The notes under the pieces are model-generated. The model ran no database searches, was not told where the DNA came from, and saw nothing but the letters and a program-made list of their open reading frames with translations. Of a stretch of 64,000 bases of DNA, positions 34,567 to 45,565 are shown in pieces (the first letter of the stretch is position 1; each line of letters opens with the position of its first letter). The position numbers and the translations under genes are program-made. The stretch is from Butyriboletus loyo (taxonomy: Eukaryota; Basidiomycota; Agaricomycetes; Boletales; Boletaceae), in contig JBBPSI010000018.1 in the NCBI GenBank assembly GCA_038093515.1, positions 1 to 64,000 on the forward strand, written 5' to 3'.

Positions 34567-37500
34567 CTAGCGTTGCGAAGCGAAGAGGGAGAGAACCTTT
34601 TCGGCGTTCTCTTTGTACTTCTTCAGCTTTTTGCTCTTCAGTTTCTCCGGTTCCTCGTTGTGATGAGACGCATGCTTGGGCGCCTCGGGTGATGCCGGAT
34701 ACGAGATGGGCTCTGCGGTTTCGCCGTTGGACTGGTCAGATGATTGGCTCTGGTTTCCAACCGATATGGCGGATTCCTTTGACCTCAACGAGGGTGACAT
34801 AGCCATGCCACTCGCGGCCGATACGGACGGTGTCAACAGACCATTGCTCGAGCTTGACGAGACGGTGACGCTAGTCGCAGCATTTGACGGCGTAGATGTC
34901 TTCATCGTGGACACGCTCTTGGCAGAGAAAGATGAAGGTGGTGACTTCCCTTTGAGAAATTGAGGAGTCTTTCGGAACTTCAGGCCAGGTGCACGACCCC
35001 GGCGCTTTTCTGATGGACTGGGCGAATCCACAAGCTCCACTGCATGGATATCCGATTCCTTAGAGAAGCCCGAGGCTGACCGTCCACCAACGCGTTGTGA
35101 AGGGGTAGATGCCTTACGGAACACAGCCAACCTATACCGGTCCACAACACCGCGAGCAAACAGACTCGTGCCCTTGGTGCCGTTGCGATCTTCGCCATCA
35201 GCTTCGATGAAGTCCCAGTCATCATCCTCTTCTCTCTCCGTCATATCTCCGTCTTCATCAGGACCATCGGAAAGGAAGCGGTCCAAGGCAGGGACACCAG
35301 ATTTCTCGCGGCGGCCACGAGAATTCCGAACAGTAGACTTTGGGAGAGCAGGGACCTTGGAAGCTTTCGGTTTCGAATCCTTGGCAGGCAAGGGAGGAGC
35401 AGATTCTATCGGCTCTGCTGCGGGAACCTTCTGAGCGGGTGGCTCTGTGGTTGGAGGCGTGGATGAAAGATCGGCAGATGGTGCTGGCTCGACGATAGCT
35501 GTGGTCTTTTCTGGTTCTGGAATTTCTTCCACGAGTGCCTGTGGCCGTGCCTCCGGCGTCTTAGGCTCGGGCTCAGCTAACTGCTCATCACTAACAGGAG
35601 ACTCGGTGACGACCTCTGCTTCCCGAGGAGGCTGAGCGGGACTATCCAATATATCGATCAGAACCGACGGGACGTCTTCTTCGTCCGTCTCCTCCTCTCC
35701 CGAATCGCCGGAACCGTCTTCGTTCTCCTCGTCCATAACGACCGAGTGACGACCCTTGAATGAATAGCCGTCGAACACGTCCACGCTACTCTCATCTGGG
35801 TGCACAGACGGGCTGCGAGAGTGGGAAGGTGTTGGGTATGCGTCTTCGCCGTCCGCGGTTTCACCGTCGGTATGATCGCGATCTGGATCGGTATCTACTT
35901 GATCTTGATCATTGGGATCATCTATCACTGGTTCCATATCGAGGAAAGTGTCATCAAAATTTTGGGTATCGCTGGCATTCGAAGGGTCGATGGGTGGGAT
36001 ATAGGGGGCTAATAGAAAAAAAAAAGAGGGGCGGGTGTGAGTGGGCGAAATCAAGGGAGTTCGAAGAGATGCCTCACGTATGTAGCGTTTATAGTACACG
36101 TGCGACCAATCGCTAAAATACGAAAGTGTTAGATCAAAATGATAATCACGTACGTTCTCGTTCTACTCACATCATAGAGAAGTATGGGTGCCGTTTGATC
36201 CGTGGTTCGCATATCCTCAATGCAGGATTTCGTTGAAGCAACTACATGAAGTGCATATAAGTGGGTGGTATCATCCACAAGACCGATGTTGGCTTACACC
36301 CCGTATCAAACTCTTCGTATCTTGATCCATCGCCCTGTCTTCAGGGAATTGCAACTCATCTTGCAACACCCTGACGTACATATCTGAATGATTATTCGCC
36401 CAGAAGGGTGTCTGTGGCATAGATGTCAGCCCCTCGCACAAAACGTAAGAGGGCACCAGCTGCTTAACGTACGATTCCTGTCAACATCTCATAAAGCATC
36501 GTGCCAAAGCTCCACCAATCAACTTCATAGCTATACGGCAGTCCCTGTATAACCTCAGGGGCGAGGTACTCTGCTGTGCCGCAGAACGTGGTCGTTGTGT
36601 CAGTTGAGGCAACGCCCGGCCCTGGCCAACCTGCGGAGAGGTCCTGGCCTTTCTCGTCTTTCATCCAAAGCGGGGTTGCAGGTTCACTACCAGGGGAGGG
36701 ATAGAATTCTCCACGAGATCCGGAAGGTGTAGGTGGTGCTGTGGCTGGCGATGCCCGGCGGGGAAACTCTTTCGAAAGGCCGAAGTCCGTCAAGACAATA
36801 TGTCCATCAGCACCAATTAGGATGTTCTCCGGCTTGAGGTCACGGTAAATGACACCAGCCATGTGGAGGCCTTCCACACCCTCGACAATCTCCGCGGCAT
36901 AGAATCGTGCGCGGTCACGGCCTAGCCTGCCCCAACGTGCAAGCTGCGTGGCAAGATCACCGCCTGGATGGAAGTCCTAGGGAAATGGAAATGGAACGGA
37001 GTCAGTGGTACTGCAACCAGTGACAGTATAAAAGGAACACTGAATTACCATAACCAAGAATAGGTTCTCCTTGTCGTGGAAACTCCACCAGAGCTTGACC
37101 ACGAACGGGTCCTTGGCTTCTTTTGCCATACGCTTCAAGACAGCTTGCTCGGTCAAGGTATGCTGGAGTTCTTGGTGCGCCAAGACGTGCCGCTTGGTGA
37201 TGGCCTTGAGCGCATACAAATCCGAGCTCATCTTATGTCGCACCAAGAGGACTTTGCCCGCGCAACCCTTCCCGAGGACACGCATCATCTCGAAGTCGTC
37301 AACGGCGACCTTCCGTTGCACCTTTTTCTTGCGGTTGGGATCAGTCGACTGGGAACGCTTCTTGCGCGTACGACGAGCGGTGGTAGATATCGACGATTCG
37401 TCACCGGTAGCGGACGATGCACCATCCTGCAGCGTCGACGAGGTATACATCCGCGAAAGTCGGCTAGCCTTGTCAGGATCGGCCGAATGCGAGCGAGGAA

Positions 37501-39081
37501 TCCTCAAGGCTGGGCCATCAGCAACTGGAGTAGGTAGGGTTGTCTCCTCCTCTTCGACAGCCCCATTCGTAACAGCATCCGTATCGATAAGAGTTGCCCC
37601 TGCATTTTCAGCTGGTGCGACGTCAGGAGTGTTATCGTCGGATTTCTCTATCTCGATGGGCTGCACTTGCTCTGCGACGGACTGCGAGGAGGGTGCATTT
37701 GCTTCGATGTCTTCCTCTTCCTCTTTAATATCTTCCTCTCGAAGATCACTTCTACTCGGGTCATTCAAAACAACCTCCCCTTCAACGGTATCGTTTATGC
37801 TCTCTACGCCATCCACCACCTCGCTGAGATTAGATGAGCTAACGTTGGTCGAGCTGGGTTGTGCGGATACATCTGTCTTTGAGTGAATGTGTGCGGCTAG
37901 GTCGGAGCGTACGCGCTTAATTGCCCTCTCCGCACGTACACTCTGGAGATCGTCGGTGCGTACATGAACGAAGCGTTTCCAAGCACGGGTCTGTCTGAGC
38001 GACGGATCATTGGAGACGGTGGTCAAGTACGCAGCAAGGGCGGTCATTGTGGTATTAACGGATTTTCCGTTGGAGATGATGCTAGCTGACGATGAAGAGA
38101 GGACCATGAAGGGGTCGCCAATCTCTTGCGAGGGAGAAACTGCCTGATCTGCGGTCGAAGATCCAAAGTTGGGGCTGCTTGGAGTCCGCACGGACATTTG
38201 ACGACTGACTTTATTTGTCGAGGGCGAGGCGAGGCGCGAAAGGGTATTCAGGAACGTGGATTTGCGCTTTGCAGGCTGTTGGGGGAGAGAGGCGATGTCA
38301 ATTGGCAACTTGGGGAGCTTGGATGCGCCATCAGGGTCTTCGAGTTTCGCATGAAGCTCGACCACTTCTGTGGCTGTGCGCATTAGGGTAAGATTATGCG
38401 TGGGTGCTGCAGAGGGAACGGCGGTGTTAGCGATGACAGAGGAAGAAGCCATGGAATGACAGGCGACAGTAAGAGAGTGTCGGAATACATATGCCCATAT
38501 GAAGATGCCGAGGAACGTCAAGACGACGCATACACAGGGCACCGATGAGCTCGGAAGCGACATTGGCGCAACTCAAAAGGAAAGTAGAGAGTACATGTAG
38601 GACCCAGCCGTGTGGGGGAAATGTGGGCAGAACGATGCGACTCACTCTTTATGTAAATAGAGTATGAGCGGGCATCATGTGGCGTCTCTGCGACGCTGAT
38701 ACTCCACGGACCTTCCTGAACATCGATGCGAACTGGAGGCCGTCGCGTGGACCGAGAAGGAGCGGCGTCTAGGTTGGTCATACTGCGGACGGAGTTGTTG
38801 TGAGGGGCGTGTTCGTTGTGAGGAGAGGAATTGTGTGACTCGAAGAAGGTGAGGTTTGTGATGCTTGAATGTTCTGCTCTAGATTTGCAGTTGTGGTGGT
38901 AGCTTCTAGAGGTGTCAACACTAGCTCTGGTCGAGGGTTCACGAGGACGGCAGGTGTCAACGGAAGAACGACTGCGGATTGGATTCACGTCTTTGAAAGA
39001 AAGAGCACCGAAGCCTAGAACTGTTTTGAAGTTTTTCTTCGAAAAATGGACGTGTTGGTGGGTGGTGGAGGCACTATGCAT
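34567..39081 (-). CDS. PX-domain AGC-family Ser/Thr kinase with long acidic tail
   Basis: Exons: 39081-38646, 38406-37049, 36976-36473, 36411-36298, 36241-36171, 36112-36078 and 36008-34567, in frame, about 1319 residues. The PX domain is assembled across the 239-nt first intron: [20 protein letters not shown] joins to [20 protein letters not shown] and LPKLPI; PX domains bind phosphoinositides. The kinase starts near residue 540 with [16 protein letters not shown] (glycine loop), YALKAI (Lys), [12 protein letters not shown] (catalytic loop), DFGLSKEF, and [14 protein letters not shown] (T-loop). About 55 residues are inserted between DFG and the T-loop. The tail of about 480 residues is Glu/Asp/Pro/Ser-rich, with [10 protein letters not shown] as a possible turn-type motif and a Lys-rich end. 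PX plus AGC kinase recalls SGK3; the precise orthologue is uncertain. Confidence 0.88.
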
Positions 39082-41065
39082 GCGAGAATGGGGGAAATAA
39101 CAGGCTTGTATTCTCGCGGGGACACTGAGAGTGCCAGACTTGTCGCGGGCTATGTGGGGGGAGAAAGAAGGAAGGACAGAGGGCGCAGCTGGATCGATGA
39201 ATTAGGTAGAGCAGAAGTTGATACGGAATGGACAGATTGGTCAGTTTTGGCGGACGTGCGGTTGGTGCGTGAAAGCCACGAGCAGCGGAAAAAGATGGAG
39301 ATCAGTTCTGCCTCGAGGCTCAGCTGTGTGGTGCGGTGTTGACCACAAATAGCAAGATGGTTCAAAACTGGGCGATCTGCCGAACGACGGCGAGCGCGTG
39401 TCGTCGTTGTCGTCGATGCTCGCCGGAGAAGTGAGGAGTAAACAAAGAAGGTGGTTGAGGTGTTGTTAAGGCGGAGACGATTCGAGCCTCAGACTGCTGC
39501 CCGTCCGTTGAACGCGCTACTGGACCCCGAACGTAATTTTACTAAGTACGCCAGTCATTATTTTTGCGGTTTACATATCGCTACCAACCCTCGAGAGAAT
39601 AAATTCGTTGTACTGAGACATCAAAGCCGCTGCAATGACAATCTATCCAAGAACAACCCCGCCCACCGCAGTTGACGTGTGTGACTCGGACTGCGCAGTG
39701 AGAAACGTGGCAGGTTGCTGCAATGCTGCCGTCTTTTCCCAACCCATGGAACCGCGATTACCGCGATTTCATCTGATTCAGATATCGGCCGTTTCCAGAT
39801 TGTGACATCCGGGTGAAAACCAAATCACTTCCGTGCTGGTTCGAGTAGGCAACCTCTATCGAACGTGTAATCATAACGGGGATGCTCGGCCAAGTTGCTC
39901 AGATACTCCGCGTGTGAGTCTGCCTAGCAGTTTCAGCGGTCTTACAGCACCTGCATTGCACTGCCCATAGTAAACTTACACAACCCTGAAATATAAACCT
40001 CTTCCATGCGTCCGAATCTCATCTCACGCTAGCATCAAGCCTGAGGAGCTTCCACCTCGCCTCGGTAGCATGAAACCCGGGGATGCCCGAATAAAAAATC
40101 CCCTAGCGTGGCCCTACATCAACATGGGCATCCAAGGTCGAGGAAAAAGGACATGAACAATCAACCAGAGAAAAATAGGGCATATTGTCACGGACGTACT
40201 GAAATTCACCTACGGGTGGCAATCAACTCACATCAGCGAGAGAACGTGTTCAACAAGGTTCAAAACTAATGTCGCCTACTTCACTGATCTGGCACCATTG
40301 CCCAGCGACCGGGTTTGGGCGATGACGCCTCGTGGCAAACTTTGTGCTGAAAGGTATTAGAACCAGACAATAGCGAGACATTCCCGAAGAGAATAATTTA
40401 GTACCTAGACAGTAGCTGTGAGACACTGCGGGATAATTAGTCCCGGTACATACTTTATAAACACGCACCTCTCTAACAATCCGGAAGAGATTAGTTGACC
40501 TGGTGTGCCTGGGTCAAAATATAAAGCACAGGTCCCAGGAAACCTCTCTTACCAATGCTTGTCCCGCCATACTACGGCCGGGGCCGCCAGAGCTGTCGGC
40601 AATCTCCGAGGGTGACGACCCCTCCGCGCCCCATCGACCCCCATCTACAAGACAAGGCTCCTGTGTGATGACAAAGGGGCTGCCTACTTGATATTGAGTG
40701 CGAAATCGCATACTTATGGCAGGTCCCGGCACCACAACCAACGTTCGTCCTCGCAATTCGCCAGCGTGACCGCAAGTCCTTTCCTTCCGCTTTCGTTCTC
40801 GTTTTTGCTCGATTTCCCGTCATCAGAAACGCTTACATATAGCTCTTCAAACTCCCTTGTTCGGGTCACGTCGACTGACTGAAACTCGGACCCGTCCCAG
40901 AAATCGAGTTCGTAACAACTTTTTTTGTCCTTCCCATTTTCTCTCCTCCGGCCCGCTTAACCACCGTCCTTAACGGCCCACTGTTGGACCCCTCCAATCC
41001 CAGGGCCAGCGCTTCTCACCCACGACCATCCCCCCTACGATTACACATTCGAAAAACGAGACACA
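39082..41065. promoter_or_regulatory. 2-kb divergent upstream region
   Basis: It separates the PX kinase (minus) from the acidic protein gene (plus). I found no supported exon or tRNA. The last 130 nt before the ATG at 41066 are strongly C/T-rich (ttttttgtcctt, ttttctctcctcc), a common feature just upstream of basidiomycete start sites. Otherwise nothing specific. Confidence 0.45.
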
Positions 41066-41664
41066 ATGGCCGCTGAACCCACCGTTGAACCTACCGTCCC
41101 CCGAGAGGAGGAACAAGAGGAATACGACGAAGGGGAAGAGAGCGACATCTATGTGATAGAGGTACTGTGTTGCTCCATTCTCCATCAAGCCCATGACGAT
41201 TTATTCCTTCTGACCTCCGGCATGGTAGGACGAGGAAGGTGAAATATATCAGCAAAACGAGGACGAGGAGGGCGACGAAGGGGCGGACAAACACGAGTCA
41301 GAATATGTAGGGTTATCCTTGTTACCCATGAAGTGACATCCTTATACTCCGTTGTTGCAGATGACCGCTCACCTTCTAGGCAAAGTGCGTTATTTATTCC
41401 TCTATAATTGTGGAACGCTAATTAAAGGGTCGATTGTAGCAAAATGGTACCCCCAAAACTGAGGGATACGAGGAGGAGGAGGACGAAGAGGATGAAGATT
41501 ACCAGCAAGACGACGAAGGGAGTGAGGAAAACCCTATCGACCTCTCGTCGGTTGTCGCAGGTTCAAAACGAGGCGTTGATGAACTCGTTGATGGGGATGT
41601 CAATAGTGACGAAGGTGACGAAGAAGCCGAGGAAAAAACAGTCCCCAAGAAGGCTAGAGTGTAG
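41066..41664 (+). CDS. Small acidic nuclear-type protein, unknown function
   Basis: Exons: 41066-41161, 41229-41306, 41361-41384 (only 24 nt) and 41440-41664, in frame, 140 residues. It consists largely of Glu/Asp runs with one short ordered segment MTAHLLGKQ across the tiny exon, then PIDLSSVV, GSKRGVDELVDG and a basic end KTVPKKARV that could be a nuclear signal. The composition resembles histone-chaperone-like acidic proteins, but no known domain can be named with confidence. The small frame-preserving exons argue that it is real. Confidence 0.7.
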
Positions 41665-42061
41665 CTTCGCACTGTCAAAATGATCTGAAGAGGGAAGTAA
41701 TTTTTTTCATCTTACCTGGTCCACTGGCACATTACAGTTGTTGCGTTGGGTGTCCGTCTTTATAAATCATTATATATTTGAGTGTAAGTAGTTTTTGTAT
41801 GTATGCCAGCCCATCCGCTTTCCCTTGCTATCGACACCATATTAAACAATCCAGCATGATGTTTTATAGAGATACAATTTCAAAAGGCAGACTAAAATAT
41901 TCGACAACTCGAACACGGAAAGTCTTCCAATTGTCAAAGCTATGGTTGCGCATGCAGTTGAAAAGCTCAAAATGAAATGACAAGACATATAAGAGCCTAC
42001 TCACACTTTGACTTCAGTTAGCTTCCTCAATCCTAACTGCTAGTGAATCCACTCCCTCGAT
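41665..42061. other. Convergent 3' region
   Basis: 397 nt between the stops of the acidic protein gene and the methyltransferase gene. A/T-rich, with no gene seen. Confidence 0.5.
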
Positions 42062-43184
42062 TCAGTACCCCCTCTTTTGGCTTTCTGCATCAGTTAGAGG
42101 GACATACTAGTTGCATGGTCCATGTGTCAAGCCAATTGGAATGTGTGAGATATGAAGTGGAAACATGTTATATATTGATAAACCAAGACGAAGTGTCAAC
42201 ATGATAATTGCAAGAAAATCAGTCATTAGTTAAATGCACGAGAATAGTAATGGACACTAACCATGACATCCATAAGCTCTTTCTTTGTCACCTTGCCATT
42301 GGCATCTTTTTCAACTTGCCAGATGGCCTGATTATATGTGCCAACTGGTATGAACATTCTCCCAGGTGCTTTGAGCTGGTTGATAAGGATTTCAGGAAGC
42401 TTCTCGGATGCGGCGCCAACATGGATAGCATCGTAGGGTCCTATATACAAAGATAAAGGTAATTAGTATAAGGTGAGCAGGGCAACACTTACCAGAAGCA
42501 GGATAGCCTGCACAAAGTACACGCGAGCTGGGTTATCTCAACTTCTACTGGACCGGGATTACTTACCCTGTCTCCCATCCCCGGTTACCACAAGAATCCT
42601 ACCTTCGTCCAAGGCAGGGCCTAGACCATCGTTGATCAAATTACTTTTAGACCACTCAACCAACTCAGGTATGTGATCTATACCGACAACTTTACCCTGA
42701 GGGACCCCCGGTTGCGACGGAAACACTAGGTGGTGCAGGACAGCACAGAGGTAACCTGAACCACTTCCCACATCAAGGACCGTTGCCCCGGGGTGGAGGA
42801 AAGGAAGGAGATTCTCCAAGGCATGAGCATGCTGTATACGACGAGTCAGGTTGCATGAAAGCACGAGGGATCTGACGTACCATATGGGGTGCAGATATAG
42901 TTGCACCGTGACCGATAGATCTGAATGCACGTCCGGTTGTCAGCTAACAGGACGGAGAAAGGACTCGACGTACTGAGGCGAATCTTCGTATTCCAGTGAT
43001 CTTTTGAGAACAAAGTTGGCGCGATCTACACTGGACATCGCCTGTGCGGGTGTTAAGGACTCTGCGTGGTATGAGTATCGTGAGCGAAGCATACATCAAC
43101 AACTCGATCCGTCGTAAGGATTCCATGCCTGGTGAGGTTGTTGATGAGCTCAGAGTTGGTTCTTCCAGAGCACCTCCACGCCAT
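42062..43184 (-). CDS. Protein-L-isoaspartate O-methyltransferase
   Basis: SAM-dependent repair enzyme that methylates isoaspartyl residues in aged proteins. Exons: 43184-43095, 43041-42974, 42920-42881, 42831-42567, 42507-42493 (15 nt), 42440-42262 and 42106-42062, in frame, 233 residues. The family signature is complete: start MAWRCSGRTNSELINNLTRH, then IGHGATISAPHMHAHALENL, the SAM loop VLDVGSGSGYL, then VVGIDHIPELVEWSKSNL, the GYPASGPYDAIHVGAA block and a final YVPLTD. Length is that of eukaryotic PCMT. A 15-nt exon encoding YPAS is required to keep the frame and the family motif. Confidence 0.93.
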
Positions 43185-43441
43185 GTCGAGCGAGAAATCA
43201 AGGGGTCGAGGTAGAGGCCTCTTGTGTGGAACCCGACTGGTACTTACTGTTTGGTGTTCTTTATTTCGATGCGTCATTAGCCCCTGTTGTTTGTCACGCT
43301 TTACAGCGTATTTTATGCTAAACAGTTTCCTCCAAAACGTAGTGTTTGACTTTTTTTTATAGCAGTAGAAGTACGTCTCCAATCATCTCGAGAGAGCGAA
43401 CTTGCTGCTAACGAGGTACCAGCATCATAGCAACGTCCGGG
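43185..43441. promoter_or_regulatory. Shared promoter of methyltransferase and SWI5
   Basis: 257 nt between two divergent start codons. Contains a T-rich run at 43350-43360. No defined motif. Confidence 0.45.
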
Positions 43442-43927
43442 ATGTATGCACGCACATCCACCAAGGTACTCACACCGACTGAGTGGGGCCGATCCATGAC
43501 CACGTGTCTACTATTCAGAAACAACAGGAATATGTCGCGAAGCTTCAGGCTGAAATAAACGAACTACAGAAAAAACTTGGGTATATGCGCATCCCGTCGA
43601 CTTGCACATGCGATATGACAATTTCTGGTCACATTCATTTTCAGGCCAAACGAGAACGCCGAAGAAATAGTTTCACGGCATATCAAGTTGCTTCATCGTT
43701 ACAATGAAGCCAAGGATGCGACACAGGTTTAAAATGGATTCTCTTGCGTCTGGTACCAAACTGATGTTCGCTGTTTCCTCTGCAAAGATCCTCATTGGAA
43801 GGGTACAATACCTCGGAGAAGTAAACCGCATATACTCACCTCTCATTCACAGCTCGCCGCCATCAGGGGAACCACACTTCGACAAATTCATCAAGATATG
43901 GGCCTACTCGACGAAGACGCAAACTAG
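43442..43927 (+). CDS. Swi5 DNA recombination and repair factor
   Basis: Small partner of Sfr1 that stimulates Rad51/Dmc1 strand exchange. Exons: 43442-43465, 43519-43580, 43645-43726, 43788-43802 (15 nt) and 43853-43927, in frame, 85 residues. An N-terminal heptad-rich coiled coil (QQEYVAKLQAEINELQKKLG) leads to the Swi5 core: HIKLLHRYNEAKDATQ, then ILIGRLAAIRGTTLRQIH and MGLLDEDAN at the end. The core order and the GLL.D.D end match fission yeast Swi5, budding yeast Sae3 and human SWI5. The first exon and its ATG are the least certain part. Confidence 0.85.
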
Positions 43928-44017
43928 TTTCAACTCACGAAACCTCCAAGCAACCGATTTGGTCGTAGGCGTGCTTTGGTGCATCTGACCCTGTGTTTCT
44001 CGAACTTTAGTAGCCTT

Positions 44018-45322
44018 TTATTCGACGAGCAACCAACTCGTAGCACATCCTGCCCAAATACCTATCACCCTCTGCGGGTACTCGTCACACACCTCTATAT
44101 CTTTCCTTGGCCACAGCTGCGTTGGAGTGGTAACGTTTCCCCAAGACCCCAGCCCCATGTTTCCATGCTCGTTCCAACCCCATCCCAGGACTGAGTTGTC
44201 CTCTTGTGAAGAGCTGGACATCGTAACTAGGACATGTTCACTCCCGCAAACAAAGCTAGACAGTATACGATCTACAGGAAGACTGACAGTCGTGTCGACT
44301 GCAGAGGTAGATTCCACGGTATAACCTCGACCAAGCTGCCCTTGGGCGTTATTACCAGTCGAGAGCAAGACACGTTTGTCACCGTCGATGGTTTGCATAT
44401 ATGTGCCGTTCCACGTACACCCAAGTCTGCAGATGGGGCTTTGAGATTTGAATGACGGAATCTGTCCCTGTTTATTCGACCCGAGGGCTGATATGTGTCC
44501 CGATTCGTGTAAGACGACCGTATGCTGATTTCCCAGCGCACATGCAGCCATAGGATCCTCGTGGATGTTTATGGGTAGGGGAGTAGGGCGAGCAATCAAT
44601 CGTACTCCTCCATACTGCCCAAGTTGTCCATGTCTGGACGCACCCCATCCAACGAGGGCAGTCTGGGAATACGAGGACGACCCATCAGAACTCGCTATGA
44701 CGAGTTGTGCGACGACATGGCGTGGACCGGCATGGAGAGATCGTATCGTTCGGAGCTGTGTATCTCGTCCAGAGTCGTCCGGAAAGAGGTGATTCAAGTC
44801 GACGACCCGCGGCTCCCCGAGCTGAGCCGACCCAACCCTAACTGCATCCATTCCTTCTCCAACACCCAACGCCCCGAAAGCGTTCGACCCCATGGATAGC
44901 AGCACGTCCGAACTTCCGGGACACGAGAGGACGACGTACGTCGTCTCCCACGCTGTAGCGATGTGTTTATACGTGTATCCGCGGGAGACATACGAAGCCA
45001 AGAGCGGAAGGACGAGCTTGTGAAAGATCGACCATGGTGCTGGATCTAGTTCCTCGCGAGGGCACTCTGGTCCAAGCTGGCCCCTCCTTCCATCTCCAGT
45101 GCCCCATAGAGTGGTGGAACCATCGAAGTGTTCTAGCAGCAGGACCGTGTGGTTTGCCCCGCATGCGATATGAGTGACTCTGGAAGCAAGATCAGGGAGT
45201 TGGTTCGGTTCACATTCTGCAAATTGGCACGGTATGAATGTATGGGCATCGTCGTAGGAGCCGACACCCAGCTGGCCTTTGGCATTGGAACCCGCGGTGA
45301 GGAGGATACGATGCGACCCCAT
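44018..45322 (-). CDS. RCC1-repeat beta-propeller protein (Ats1-like)
   Basis: Single-exon gene, 434 residues. Repeats with the RCC1 pattern are visible: AGSNAKGQLGVGSYDD, GTGDGRRGQLGPE, MGSNAFGALGVGEG, GWGASRHGQLGQYG, GSNKQGQIPSF, TGNNAQGQLGRGY and GWGWNEHGNMGLGSWGN. The start ILLTAGSNAKGQLG and the end GCATSWLLVE fit yeast Ats1-type proteins, which work with the diphthamide and wobble-uridine modification factors, more than chromatin RCC1. That assignment is an inference. Its stop is 90 nt from the SWI5 stop on the opposite strand. Confidence 0.82.
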   Translation of the reverse strand: MGSHRILLTAGSNAKGQLGVGSYDDAHTFIPCQFAECEPNQLPDLASRVTHIACGANHTVLLLEHFDGSTTLWGTGDGRRGQLGPECPREELDPAPWSIFHKLVLPLLASYVSRGYTYKHIATAWETTYVVLSCPGSSDVLLSMGSNAFGALGVGEGMDAVRVGSAQLGEPRVVDLNHLFPDDSGRDTQLRTIRSLHAGPRHVVAQLVIASSDGSSSYSQTALVGWGASRHGQLGQYGGVRLIARPTPLPINIHEDPMAACALGNQHTVVLHESGHISALGSNKQGQIPSFKSQSPICRLGCTWNGTYMQTIDGDKRVLLSTGNNAQGQLGRGYTVESTSAVDTTVSLPVDRILSSFVCGSEHVLVTMSSSSQEDNSVLGWGWNEHGNMGLGSWGNVTTPTQLWPRKDIEVCDEYPQRVIGIWAGCATSWLLVE

Positions 45323-45565
45323 ACGTCACGGCGGAGATGATGGCTTTTCACTCGATAACCGGATCTTCCTTCTGAACCCACTTGTACCATTGAAAGGTAT
45401 ATCTCCCCAGGTGCAATTGTCAACATATAATGCGCTATAGTACATTGGATATATCGTGCGATAGCATTTCGAAACATCAGGGGAATATATTCGGTAAGAT
45501 AATTACGCAGACGCATGATAATAGCATCTTCTACGATACAGCTGCAATGTTCGTTTCGACTACCT

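Noticed and set aside
39800..39870. Possible tRNA from a ggttcgag string near 39839
   Set aside because: No matching acceptor stem or A box within 75 nt; other GTTCGA-like strings (for example 61370) fail the same test.
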